Positions 36,801-44,484 of a stretch of 64,000 bases of DNA are shown here, in pieces. The position numbers and the translations under genes were made by a program. Below the pieces are notes generated by a model, which saw only the letters and a list, made by a program, of their open reading frames with translations, was not told where the DNA came from and ran no database searches. Positions within the stretch are counted from its first letter, which is position 1. Each line of letters starts with the position of its first letter. Source of the stretch: Asaia lannensis NBRC 102526 (GTDB lineage: Bacteria > Pseudomonadota > Alphaproteobacteria > Acetobacterales > Acetobacteraceae); contig NZ_JAMXQU010000005.1 in assembly GCF_024054035.1 (NCBI RefSeq), positions 186,001 to 250,000 of the forward strand, in the 5' to 3' direction.

Positions 36801-39800
36801 ATCTCGATTACGAGGAAAGCAGAAAGCGTCTTCGCTTTCATAGCGCGAAGGAAGAATTTTCCGAGATGTGGATCGATCACGGCTCGGTCGATATCCTTTC
36901 TGCAGCGCCCTGGCCCATGCCCGTTATCGACAGAGCGCAGGCTCTGTCGGCGCTCGAACAGGGCGTCGAAGGGGCTGCCCTGTATGAGAAGATCCGCGGT
37001 CATGGCTTTCACTACGGTCCCCGCTTTCAGACACTTCAGCGTCTGGCCGTGCAGGATCGTATCGCCTATGCCCGTATCGGCCTGATCGAAAACGAGATCG
37101 CTGCGGCTGATGCATATTACCTGCATCCGGCATTGCTGGATGGCGCCATGCATGCGCTGATCGGCCTCGTGCCCGAAAGCTTTTCGGATCATATGTATGT
37201 GCCGGTCGGTTTCGACAGACTGAGCTGTTTCGGCAAGGGACATGCAGAAATTCTGGCGCGTGTCGAAATCACATCGATCAGCCGCAGCCAGATCGAGGCG
37301 TTCGTGCGTCTTTACACGCCTGAGGGTATGCCCGTCGCCGAGGTCAAGGGGCTGCGCTTTGCCGAAGTGCCACGTGCGCAGAAGGACGTGACGACAACAG
37401 TCGAGACGCAGGAATATTTTACCAGATGGGTCGAAGTCGAGGCATCGATCCTTTTTGCAGAGCCGAAGACCATTCTTCTGGTCGGGCATAAAAATGCGGC
37501 CCGCAAGAAGCTTGCAACGCTGTTCGAGGAGAATGGCGTGACGGTTCTGGAGGCCCCTCGTTCGGGCGATATCACGGCGGAAACGATCGGTCTGGAGCCC
37601 GGACTGGCGCTTGATGGCATTGTTTATATGGCATCGCCGGATCCCGATTACGCGTTCGAAAAACTCATCGATCAGGTCAACGCTCTCGTCAAATTCGGCG
37701 AGTGTCTCAAACTCGAAGGGCAAGACAGGCAGCCTCGCCTAATCTATGTGTCGGAAAACGCGAATTTCTTCGATCCGGAGGACGTTCTTTCATCACGTTC
37801 GGTCGTCAATCCGGATGGAGCAGCCCTCCTTGGCTTCTTCAAGGGGCTGGTGGACGAGCGCCCGGAGTTCAGAGGCAAAAGTATCGACGTTGCTACCCTC
37901 AGCGGCACCGAGGCTCTGACTGCACTGGCAGCCGAAATCCTCAACGAGGATAACGAAGCAGAAATTGCCCTGCGCGAAGGACGTCGCTTCGTTCCACGTT
38001 TCATGCCTGTCGATGGGCAGCCGGACCGGCCCTTGGCACAGTTGCCGGGGTCACCGGGCATAAAGCTGCAGAAAAGCCGCACCGGAACGCTGGACGGTCT
38101 GCATTACAAGGCCTTCGACGTCAAACCGCCGGGTCGCGGGGAAATCCTCGTGCGTGTCCTCGCGACATCGCTGAACTTCAAGGACATGCTCAAGGGCATT
38201 TCGGTTCTGCCTGAGAAATTCCTGCTCGATACCTATCATACGGTTGAAATGGGCATGGAATGCTGTTTCGAGGTCATGGCGGTCGGCAAGGGGGTCAGGA
38301 ATTTCGAGATCGGCAAACGCTATCTGACCTGTCATCCGGGATGTTTTGCCTCGCATATGACGATCCCGGTCAAGGGCTTCCGTGCAACGCCGCTCGAACT
38401 TTTCGAGACACAGGGACGTCCTGTCACGGTGCATGAGGCGACCGGTTTGCCGATTGCCATCGCGACCGCTTTGTATTGCCTGTACGATCTGGCCCGCCTC
38501 AAGAAGGGTGAGATCCTGCTCGTCCACTCGGCGGCAGGTGGCGTTGGTCTTGCAGCAATCGAGATCGCGAAAATCATCGGCGCACGGGTGTTCGCGACGG
38601 CCAGCAATGACGAAAAGCGCCAGATACTGCTCGACCGTGGGTGTGAGGCGGTGTGGGATTCACGCAGCCTTGCCTTCTATGACGGTATTCTCGAAGTCAC
38701 GAACGGGCAGGGCGTCGATGTCGTGCTGAACAGCTCGCCGGGAGAAATACAGGCCCATAGCCTTGCGCTGCTGTGCAATACGGGGCGCTTTGTCGAGATC
38801 GGCAAGAAGGACATCTGGGAAAAGCGCGATCTGTCCCAGTTCAGCTTTAACGGAAATGTGTCGTTTCACGCTTTCGATCTTGATCTCATGATGGCGCAGA
38901 ACCATCGCAAGGCCGTCTCGATTTTCGACCGTATTCCCTATCTCTCGCGCAAATTTGACACGGTGGTTCTTCCGCACCGGGTCTACCCCGCGTCGGAAGT
39001 GCGCGATGCGTTCAAGTTCATGTCCTCGTCCAAACATATCGGCAAAATTCTCGTGTCTTACGAGGATCTGACGAATGTACGTGCACAGCGTCAGCCCGTA
39101 CGGCCAGTCGATCCTTCAGCGGCCTATCTGGTCACAGGCGGCCAGGGTGGTCTGGGTCTGGCGACGGCTGCATGGCTGGTGGCGAGCGGCGCGCGTCATC
39201 TGCATCTTGTGGGGCGTAGTGCACGGCGCGACAAGGCGACACTCGATCAGATCAGGGCACTGAAAAAGGCTGGGGCCCGCGTTACGCTGCACTATGGGGA
39301 TGTCAGCCGCTACGAGGATGTGGCCCGTATCAAGGAAGATATTCTCGAGACGGGTCATGAACTCAAGGGTGTCTTTCACGCAGCCGGTATTCTCGACGAC
39401 CGTCTGATCTCGAAATATTCTGAAGACAGTCTCCGCAGCGTTCTGGCTCCGAAGGTGTTGGGTGGGCGTCACCTCGATCTGCTCACACGCGACTGCCCGC
39501 TCGATTATTTCGTGCTCTACTCCTCCATCGTGACGGTCACGGGAAATATTGGGCAGAGCAGTTATCTGGCTGCCAATGCCTGGCTCGATGCGCTGGCCAG
39601 TGCCAGACGCAAGGAGGGCTTGCCAGCAGTTTCCGTGCAGTGGGGACCGATTGCCGAAGTGGGTATGCTGGCGAAAGACGAGAATGTGGTTCAGTTCTTC
39701 GAGAACGCAGGCTTTCGTCTTCTGCCTGGGCAGGAAGCCCTGTCTTTCCTGACTTCGCTGATCAATCGCGACCGCGATACCGTGGCAGCAATGGCAATCG

Positions 39801-40189
39801 ACTGGGAAACCTGCTTTGCCCATCATGGGGCCATAGAGCGCAATCCGAAATTCGGCCTTATCCGTCGTGAGAAGAGCATCAAGAACACGTCTGCCCAGAA
39901 GCTTGCGCATCTCCAGAGCCTGACACCGGAGGAGCGTTACGAGTTCGTGCTCGATAACGTGAAATCCATTCTCGGCAACGTGCTCAAGCTCGAGCCCGAC
40001 AGCATCGACCCGGGAGCAAGACCCAACGAACTGGGTGTCGACTCACTGGCAGGTGTGGAAATCCAGACAGCGATCAAGACAGAATTCAACGTCGAGATTT
40101 CGCTGCTCGTTCTGTCTCGTAACGAGCCGATACGCGAGATCGCCCGAAACGTCCTGCGTCAGATCAGCCTCAACGCCATGGCAGCCTGA
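33845..40189 (+). CDS. Type I reducing polyketide synthase, single module KS-AT-DH-ER-KR-ACP
   Basis: A 2,114-residue iterative-type synthase. The ketosynthase spans about 8-430 with Cys182 (DTACSSS), His317 and His355. The acyltransferase (about 535-830) has Ser636 in GHSMGE and the malonyl-type FH in VPFHS. The dehydratase (about 905-1185) has His934 and Asp1099. A structural linker (about 1195-1400) precedes the enoylreductase (about 1425-1740, HSAAGGVGLAA). The ketoreductase (about 1755-1945) has VTGGQGGLGLATA and Tyr1907; the C-terminal carrier has Ser2067 in GVDSLAG. No methyltransferase or thioesterase is seen. It could elongate an acyl chain supplied by the FAAL at 21-23 kb. Product and release are unknown. 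Confidence 0.92.
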   Translation: MSRSKTSDIAIIGIGCRLAPNITNVDELWSFLCAEGEAVTDVPDERWSVKRFYSEEIESPSKTYMRRGSFLRQNIHEFEPLFFGISPREAQILDPQQKLLLEVTWEAMETARILPARLSGHRTGVFVGIFAIDAHAHTSSPYNLPTVRDHFAATATPSTMLSARLAHVFDFQGPCMSIDTACSSSLVALHQACRSLNEGDIDIAISGGVSLMDCPQTSIFMSKGHFIARDGRSKSFDAAADGYGRGEGSVVFILKRLEDAERDGDTIHAIVSATGVNSDGRTQFLTSPDAGAQSRLMTEVLERADVDPREIAYVETHGTGTPAGDPIETYALSQSIARFKDEKLVIGAIKANLGHTEAAAGVLGTLKAALCLRHQEVPPQPGLKTINPSIHLDEWNLEIPMGERRALGGDEPARYAGVNSFGYGGTNAIAVLRRPENRFSAAKAPQEARRINGKIPFLLTAFSKTSLPLMAAAYRDRLEGNNSPDLGDLAFSVATSRTLFRHRLLVLAHDEQDLAGKLEAYLKDQRQEDMISATVEAEAGRGIVFVCSGVGPQWWGMGRYLLREAPETILALAQECDRLFSALSGCSILEEILRGEAESRIDNTAILQPAIFVIQILVTEYLAQQGIRPDAVLGHSMGEVAAAYVCGSLTLEDAVTVIYYRSKLQGSLDGTGRMLAVGLSAEAALELIEAEAPELCVAAINAPTTCTLAGPEPAIRHLAAHLTQKGLFNRILNVDVPFHSAVMDRIETSLKEALSGLEPKAAVTPFYSTVYGKRVDEDHRADCGYWFSNARQPVLFSSAVEACLADGFTQFVEIGPHPVIGRALKSVADKQQAKLSVISTLNRQESEAKCLEHAVASIILHTARLDWPAITGGRLIDLPTYRWSREIFRIENEREHRFRHGGKGHPLIGFGAMTPGKSWVVDLTELGVPWLKDHCIDNVVLLPAAGFIESALAVGHDIEGQTGVVLENFEILAPLVVQSGDNPILYLDYEESRKRLRFHSAKEEFSEMWIDHGSVDILSAAPWPMPVIDRAQALSALEQGVEGAALYEKIRGHGFHYGPRFQTLQRLAVQDRIAYARIGLIENEIAAADAYYLHPALLDGAMHALIGLVPESFSDHMYVPVGFDRLSCFGKGHAEILARVEITSISRSQIEAFVRLYTPEGMPVAEVKGLRFAEVPRAQKDVTTTVETQEYFTRWVEVEASILFAEPKTILLVGHKNAARKKLATLFEENGVTVLEAPRSGDITAETIGLEPGLALDGIVYMASPDPDYAFEKLIDQVNALVKFGECLKLEGQDRQPRLIYVSENANFFDPEDVLSSRSVVNPDGAALLGFFKGLVDERPEFRGKSIDVATLSGTEALTALAAEILNEDNEAEIALREGRRFVPRFMPVDGQPDRPLAQLPGSPGIKLQKSRTGTLDGLHYKAFDVKPPGRGEILVRVLATSLNFKDMLKGISVLPEKFLLDTYHTVEMGMECCFEVMAVGKGVRNFEIGKRYLTCHPGCFASHMTIPVKGFRATPLELFETQGRPVTVHEATGLPIAIATALYCLYDLARLKKGEILLVHSAAGGVGLAAIEIAKIIGARVFATASNDEKRQILLDRGCEAVWDSRSLAFYDGILEVTNGQGVDVVLNSSPGEIQAHSLALLCNTGRFVEIGKKDIWEKRDLSQFSFNGNVSFHAFDLDLMMAQNHRKAVSIFDRIPYLSRKFDTVVLPHRVYPASEVRDAFKFMSSSKHIGKILVSYEDLTNVRAQRQPVRPVDPSAAYLVTGGQGGLGLATAAWLVASGARHLHLVGRSARRDKATLDQIRALKKAGARVTLHYGDVSRYEDVARIKEDILETGHELKGVFHAAGILDDRLISKYSEDSLRSVLAPKVLGGRHLDLLTRDCPLDYFVLYSSIVTVTGNIGQSSYLAANAWLDALASARRKEGLPAVSVQWGPIAEVGMLAKDENVVQFFENAGFRLLPGQEALSFLTSLINRDRDTVAAMAIDWETCFAHHGAIERNPKFGLIRREKSIKNTSAQKLAHLQSLTPEERYEFVLDNVKSILGNVLKLEPDSIDPGARPNELGVDSLAGVEIQTAIKTEFNVEISLLVLSRNEPIREIARNVLRQISLNAMAA

Positions 40190-40212
40190 GGCACGGCGAT
40201 CATTGTGGAAAA

Positions 40213-40244
40213 AGAAAGGCCGGTGGGATGACCACCGGCCTTTT
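40213..40244. terminator. Bidirectional rho-independent terminator between PKS and MFS genes
   Basis: A perfect stem AAAGGCCGGTGG / CCACCGGCCTTT with a 5-base loop, 3' TTTT on the forward strand and an A-rich 5' flank that gives T residues on the reverse strand. It can end both convergent genes. Confidence 0.9.
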
Positions 40245-40310
40245 CCATAGATGAGCGCCGGATTGAAAGCAGGCGCTCGTACCCTGACGCTTCGTGTGGA
40301 GGCGTGATTT

Positions 40311-41573
40311 CTATTCGGTTTCCATGGTTTCACCGGGTAGTTTGTCGGGCTCTGCCCAGGCAATGGCACCGACGATGAGGCTCGATCCTATGACGAAAAT
40401 CTGGGCTGAAAGCGGCAATCCCAGATTGCGGCCCACAACAGGGACCAGCTTGCCTGCAATGCCCTGTCCGAGTGAGCCGATGGCATAGCTGAGCCCCATG
40501 CCGAAACTGCGCGTATCGGAGGGAAAGCGCTTGGCCAGATAATGAGGCACCAGGGCGAAAACCCCCGAAGCGGCAAGGCCCATGATCACGGCAGACACCA
40601 GAAGGACGGGATAGGTGTCGGCGCTGAGGAACGGATAGATCGTCAGGATCACCACGATCAGTGTACCGATGATGACCCGCAGATCACCGAACCGGCTTGC
40701 CAGTGCGCCGCAGGAGAGTTTGCCGACCAGAGAGCCGATGCAGAAACACCCAATGGGCCAGAAGACCAGTGACGGTGTCAGATGGTGCACATTGCGCAGG
40801 ATCGTGGGGTAGAGGCTGTAGATTGCCGCTTTCTGGAACTCCAGAAAGGACATAAGCGCAATGGCCTGAACCGCAGCCATGGTCAGCACAAATTTCGCCT
40901 TGGGCTTGGGTGCTGCACCGTTTAGTCCTTTCTGGCGTTCCTGTTCCAGGGTCCAGACAGGGCTTTCCTGAACGCCCCAGCGGATGAACAGGGCGAGCAG
41001 GGCAGGGGCCAGACCGATGAAGAACAGCAGGCGCCAGGAATAATGAGGCAGGATCACGGCCTGTGCTGCGGTTGCTGCCAGAAATCCGAGTTCGTATCCC
41101 GACATCATGATGGCTGAGGCCATGGCCCGGCTCTTGCCCGGCACGCTCTCCATCAGCAGGGCAGCAGAGGCTGTCCACTCCCCGCCGAAGCCGATGCCGA
41201 ACAGGAACTGGATGACGATCAGGCTCATCAAGCTATGCGAAAACCCGGTTGCGGCCGAGAACACGCCAAACCAGACCACGCCAAGCAGGAAGGCGAGGCG
41301 TCTGCCATATTTGTCGGCAAGCCAGCCCCAGCCCGTATTGCCTACGGCACGCCCTATGCTCTGCGCCAGAAGCACGGTGCCCATGGCGCTGATCGTAACG
41401 CCGAAATCATGGGAGATATCGGGCAGGGTCAGCAGGAGCGCCGTCTGATCGAACGCATCGAGAAACCACCCCAGAAAGGCAGCAAAAGTGACGCGCCAGA
41501 AGGGTTTGAGGGCCAGAAGAGGGGGATAGGTCAGGATCTGGGACAAATAGGAAGGGCGGGCGGAGGCCGACAT
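40311..41573 (-). CDS. MFS transporter (metabolite:H+ symporter type)
   Basis: A 420-residue membrane protein with 12 hydrophobic helices. MFS motifs are visible: GWLADKYGRRLAF in the loop after helix 2, GIGFGGEWTASAALLMESVP (the IGxGGExP-like pattern of organic-acid and aromatic-acid:H+ symporters) and LVGKLSCGALASRFGDLRV in the second half. It probably imports a carboxylate or similar anion; the substrate is not determined. It is convergent with the polyketide synthase and shares a terminator with it. Confidence 0.85.
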   Translation of the reverse strand: MSASARPSYLSQILTYPPLLALKPFWRVTFAAFLGWFLDAFDQTALLLTLPDISHDFGVTISAMGTVLLAQSIGRAVGNTGWGWLADKYGRRLAFLLGVVWFGVFSAATGFSHSLMSLIVIQFLFGIGFGGEWTASAALLMESVPGKSRAMASAIMMSGYELGFLAATAAQAVILPHYSWRLLFFIGLAPALLALFIRWGVQESPVWTLEQERQKGLNGAAPKPKAKFVLTMAAVQAIALMSFLEFQKAAIYSLYPTILRNVHHLTPSLVFWPIGCFCIGSLVGKLSCGALASRFGDLRVIIGTLIVVILTIYPFLSADTYPVLLVSAVIMGLAASGVFALVPHYLAKRFPSDTRSFGMGLSYAIGSLGQGIAGKLVPVVGRNLGLPLSAQIFVIGSSLIVGAIAWAEPDKLPGETMETE

Positions 41574-41947
41574 GGTCTCGTCCTTGGACAGGGGAAAAGA
41601 AAAGGGGAGCGTATGAAGCGTTTCACATACTGGACAAGTTCACTCCGCATTCTGGCGCGACCGGAGAATGAAATCGAGTCCCGTTTCGAAGATGCGTGTT
41701 TATCTGTGTTCTTTTCTATCGCGTTGACCGTGTCCGGCATCCTCGGGGCCTGTCGCGGAAGCACGCAGAACAGTCTCATACAGAAGCCAGACCACACATC
41801 ACCCGCCCTGTTAACCCGTTCTTATACCCGTGTCCTTATACCTGTGTCGTAAGTTGGCTTTTTGCCAAAGCATGACGAGGATTCTGATATCTTCTTATCA
41901 CGGGCAGGAGATATGAGCAGCGGAATCGGTTTTGGGGAGCCTGTCGG
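41574..41947. other. Intergenic region between MFS and EAL-like genes
   Basis: About 374 bases without a supported gene. It must carry the divergent promoters. The only structure I noticed is two adjacent imperfect 14-base direct repeats, CTTATACCCGTGTC and CTTATACCTGTGTC, at 41821-41848. Confidence 0.4.
41821..41848 (+). repeat. Two tandem 14-base direct repeats
   Basis: CTTATACCCGTGTC is directly followed by CTTATACCTGTGTC (one mismatch). The pair lies about 100 bases before the EAL-like gene and could be a regulator site or replication slippage. Confidence 0.35.
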
Positions 41948-42883
41948 ATGGAGGGATATCGGATGACTGGTGCTGTAAACCCGACCTCCGGCACACAAAT
42001 ATCCGATACAGGGATGCAGGAGACATGTGAACCGAAACAGAGAGGTGTATTCTGTCAGGGGCGTGCATCGATCGCGCTTCCTTCAGGCCAGGAAAGCCGC
42101 ATGCGTCGTGCTCACAGGCCAACGTCCCCTGTCATGCACTGGGTTCGCCGTTATTGCGGTTCCGTCCGTATTATCCGGCCCAAGGGCTGGGATGCCGAAC
42201 TGCCTGCGTCGATCGGTCGCCGTCGACTGAACGCGGCGCGTGTGGGCAAAAAGCAGGATACCGGTTCCGTATTCACTGATCTGTCCACGATCAGGGCCAT
42301 ATGCCGTCATGTCGGATCGGTTTCTCCCGGATGTCGTCTTGGGACGAGCCTGACGGATCGTTCGATACCGGATGGCCGTTTTGTCGACAGGCTCGGGGAG
42401 ATTCTCGCCGAGACGGGCTTCCCTCCTGCCGGATTGAGGCTCATCCTGGACGAGGGGCGGCTGATCGATGCCGATCGTGATTCTGCTCTGGCGCTTGCTG
42501 TGCTGATCGACTGGGGGATCGAACTCTGGTTGGGACGTTTCGGTCAGGATGTCTCGAGTTTGAGCGTGCTGCGCGACAGGGCGGCTTCAGGACTTCTTAC
42601 CGGCATCAGTCTCGATGTTTCGCTCGTGACCGCACAATCGGGGATCTGGCGCGGGTTCAATGCCGGGACAAATCAGGACGATGAAATACTCGATCCGGCG
42701 GCGGAGCATTTTTACGGATCGACCTGTCAGGGGCTACAGGCTCTGGGCCTCAGGACCCATCTCGCGCACATTACCTCGTCACGGCACTATGAGTTCGCGC
42801 TTTCAGCTGGGTTTGACGAGTTCAGCGGGTCCTGTCCCGAGCTGGATGGCATTGCGCAAAACGGGGAGCCGCCTTGTTCCTGA
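41948..42883 (+). CDS. Degenerate EAL-domain-like protein
   Basis: Up to 311 residues. The last ~170 residues follow the order of an EAL phosphodiesterase domain: FVDRLGEILAETGFPPAGLR, LILDEGRLID in place of the EAL-type LELTE, then IELWLGRFGQDVSSLSVLRD in place of LDDFGTGYSSLSYL, and ISLDVSLV in place of the KID motif. The metal-binding Glu and paired Asp residues are mostly changed, so cyclic di-GMP hydrolysis is unlikely; binding remains possible. The N-terminal ~110 residues are basic and unrecognised, and the start is uncertain (ATG 41948 or 41963). Confidence 0.55.
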   Translation: MEGYRMTGAVNPTSGTQISDTGMQETCEPKQRGVFCQGRASIALPSGQESRMRRAHRPTSPVMHWVRRYCGSVRIIRPKGWDAELPASIGRRRLNAARVGKKQDTGSVFTDLSTIRAICRHVGSVSPGCRLGTSLTDRSIPDGRFVDRLGEILAETGFPPAGLRLILDEGRLIDADRDSALALAVLIDWGIELWLGRFGQDVSSLSVLRDRAASGLLTGISLDVSLVTAQSGIWRGFNAGTNQDDEILDPAAEHFYGSTCQGLQALGLRTHLAHITSSRHYEFALSAGFDEFSGSCPELDGIAQNGEPPCS

Positions 42884-43037
42884 CGCAAGGCGGAAGACCG
42901 TAGCCGAGGCCGGGCGGGCATTTGTCGCGGCATCGTGCTCGCGTTGTGCGCACTGATGAGCCCATAACGTGACTTTAACTTGCCCTGCAACGCGATTAGC
43001 TGTTCTGCGCTATGAGCGAAACAAAGGGAAGCACGTG

Positions 43038-44258
43038 ATGGCGCAGGTAGATACGATCTACGACCGGTATTTCCAGACAGCTCTCGACGGTCTCAAAGCC
43101 GATGGCAGTTACCGGCATTTCGCCGAGCTGGAGCGCCATGCCGGACAGTTCCCCCACGCCTATCATCATGGGTTGGGCCGCGATATCACTGTCTGGTGCT
43201 CGAACGACTATCTCGGCATGGGGCAGCATCCCGACGTGCTCAAGGCCATGCATGACAGCCTTTCCCGTAGCGGGGCCGGGGCTGGCGGGACGCGCAACAT
43301 CTCAGGCACGAATCATGAGCATGTGGCGCTCGAGCGTGAGCTGGCCGATCTGCACGGCAAGGAAGCAGCCCTGCTTTTCAATTCCGGCTATCTGTCGAAC
43401 TGGGCAACGCTCGGCACGATCGCAGCCCGTATGAAGGGCTGCGTTGTGCTCTCCGACGCAGCCAATCATGCCTCCATGATCGAGGGTATACGTCATTCGC
43501 GTGCCGAGAAAATGATCTTCCGTCATAATGACGTGGCGGATCTTGAAGCCAAGCTGAAGGCGATCCCGCTCGAAACACCCAAAATCGTGGCGTTCGAATC
43601 TGTCTACTCGATGGACGGCGATATCGCGCCGATCGAGGAGATCTGCGATCTGGCCGACAAGTACAATGCGCTGACCTATCTCGATGAAGTGCATGCTGTC
43701 GGGCTCTACGGCCATCAGGGCGGCGGCGTTGCCGAAGAACGCGGTCTTGCGCATCGTCTCTCCGTGATCGAGGGAACGCTGGGCAAGGGCTTTGGTATTG
43801 TGGGCGGTTACATCACCGGCAGTGCGGCACTTTGCGACTTCACGCGGTCTTTCGCCTCAGGCTTCATTTTCTCGACGGCTCTGCCGCCCATGATCGCTGC
43901 CGGGGCGCTTGCAAGCATTCGCCATCTTCGCTCCAGCCAGAAGGAGCGCGCGGCGCATCGTCAGGCTGTCGCATGGCTGCGCGAGAGCCTCGATCGGGCG
44001 GGTATTCCCCATCTGGCCAATCCCTCTCATATCGTGCCTGTCATGGTGGGCGATGCTACGCGCTGCCGTGCCCTGTCGGACGCGCTGCTTCAGCGTTTCG
44101 GCCATTACATCCAGCCGATCAACTATCCCACCGTGCCACGTGGAACGGAACGACTGCGCATCACGCCCGGTCCGCTGCATACCAAGGCCGATATCGACTC
44201 TCTGGTCGAGGCTCTGGCCATTCTGTGGCGTGAGCATCGTCTGGCAAACGCTGCCTGA
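43038..44258 (+). CDS. hemA: 5-aminolevulinate synthase
   Basis: A 406-residue PLP enzyme of the alpha-oxoamine synthase family. It carries [52 protein letters not shown] (PLP ring and Asp) and the PLP Lys in [17 protein letters not shown]. These match 5-aminolevulinate synthase of the alpha-proteobacterial C4 (Shemin) pathway: glycine plus succinyl-CoA to 5-aminolevulinate for haem and siroheme. An ATG at 43038, after GGGAAG, is preferred over in-frame 42969. A stable hairpin follows the gene. Confidence 0.94.
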   Translation: MAQVDTIYDRYFQTALDGLKADGSYRHFAELERHAGQFPHAYHHGLGRDITVWCSNDYLGMGQHPDVLKAMHDSLSRSGAGAGGTRNISGTNHEHVALERELADLHGKEAALLFNSGYLSNWATLGTIAARMKGCVVLSDAANHASMIEGIRHSRAEKMIFRHNDVADLEAKLKAIPLETPKIVAFESVYSMDGDIAPIEEICDLADKYNALTYLDEVHAVGLYGHQGGGVAEERGLAHRLSVIEGTLGKGFGIVGGYITGSAALCDFTRSFASGFIFSTALPPMIAAGALASIRHLRSSQKERAAHRQAVAWLRESLDRAGIPHLANPSHIVPVMVGDATRCRALSDALLQRFGHYIQPINYPTVPRGTERLRITPGPLHTKADIDSLVEALAILWREHRLANAA

Positions 44259-44266
44259 GATTTCCC

Positions 44267-44313
44267 TGCCTTTCCGCGACGATGCGCCAACAGGAACGTC
44301 GCGGAACTGGCAG
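44267..44313 (+). terminator. Hairpin after hemA
   Basis: A perfect 10-bp stem TTCCGCGACG / CGTCGCGGAA (44272-44281 and 44297-44306), with further CTGCC/GGCAG pairing outside, starts nine bases after hemA. There is no T tract, so it may act as a weak terminator or 3' stabiliser. Confidence 0.45.
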
Positions 44314-44484
44314 GCAGCCTGACAACCAGACGCGGGTCCGACCAGCGCTTCTTTGCCCCCGCCTGTCGTTGCGCCTCGTATTGCGGGCCGACCGGGCCGG
44401 ACGCGACCGGATTTTGACCCATCCCCTCAAGACGGTATAGGCAGGGCCTCCAACCCTGTCTTTTGCCTCGCGAGGATGCGCCCG

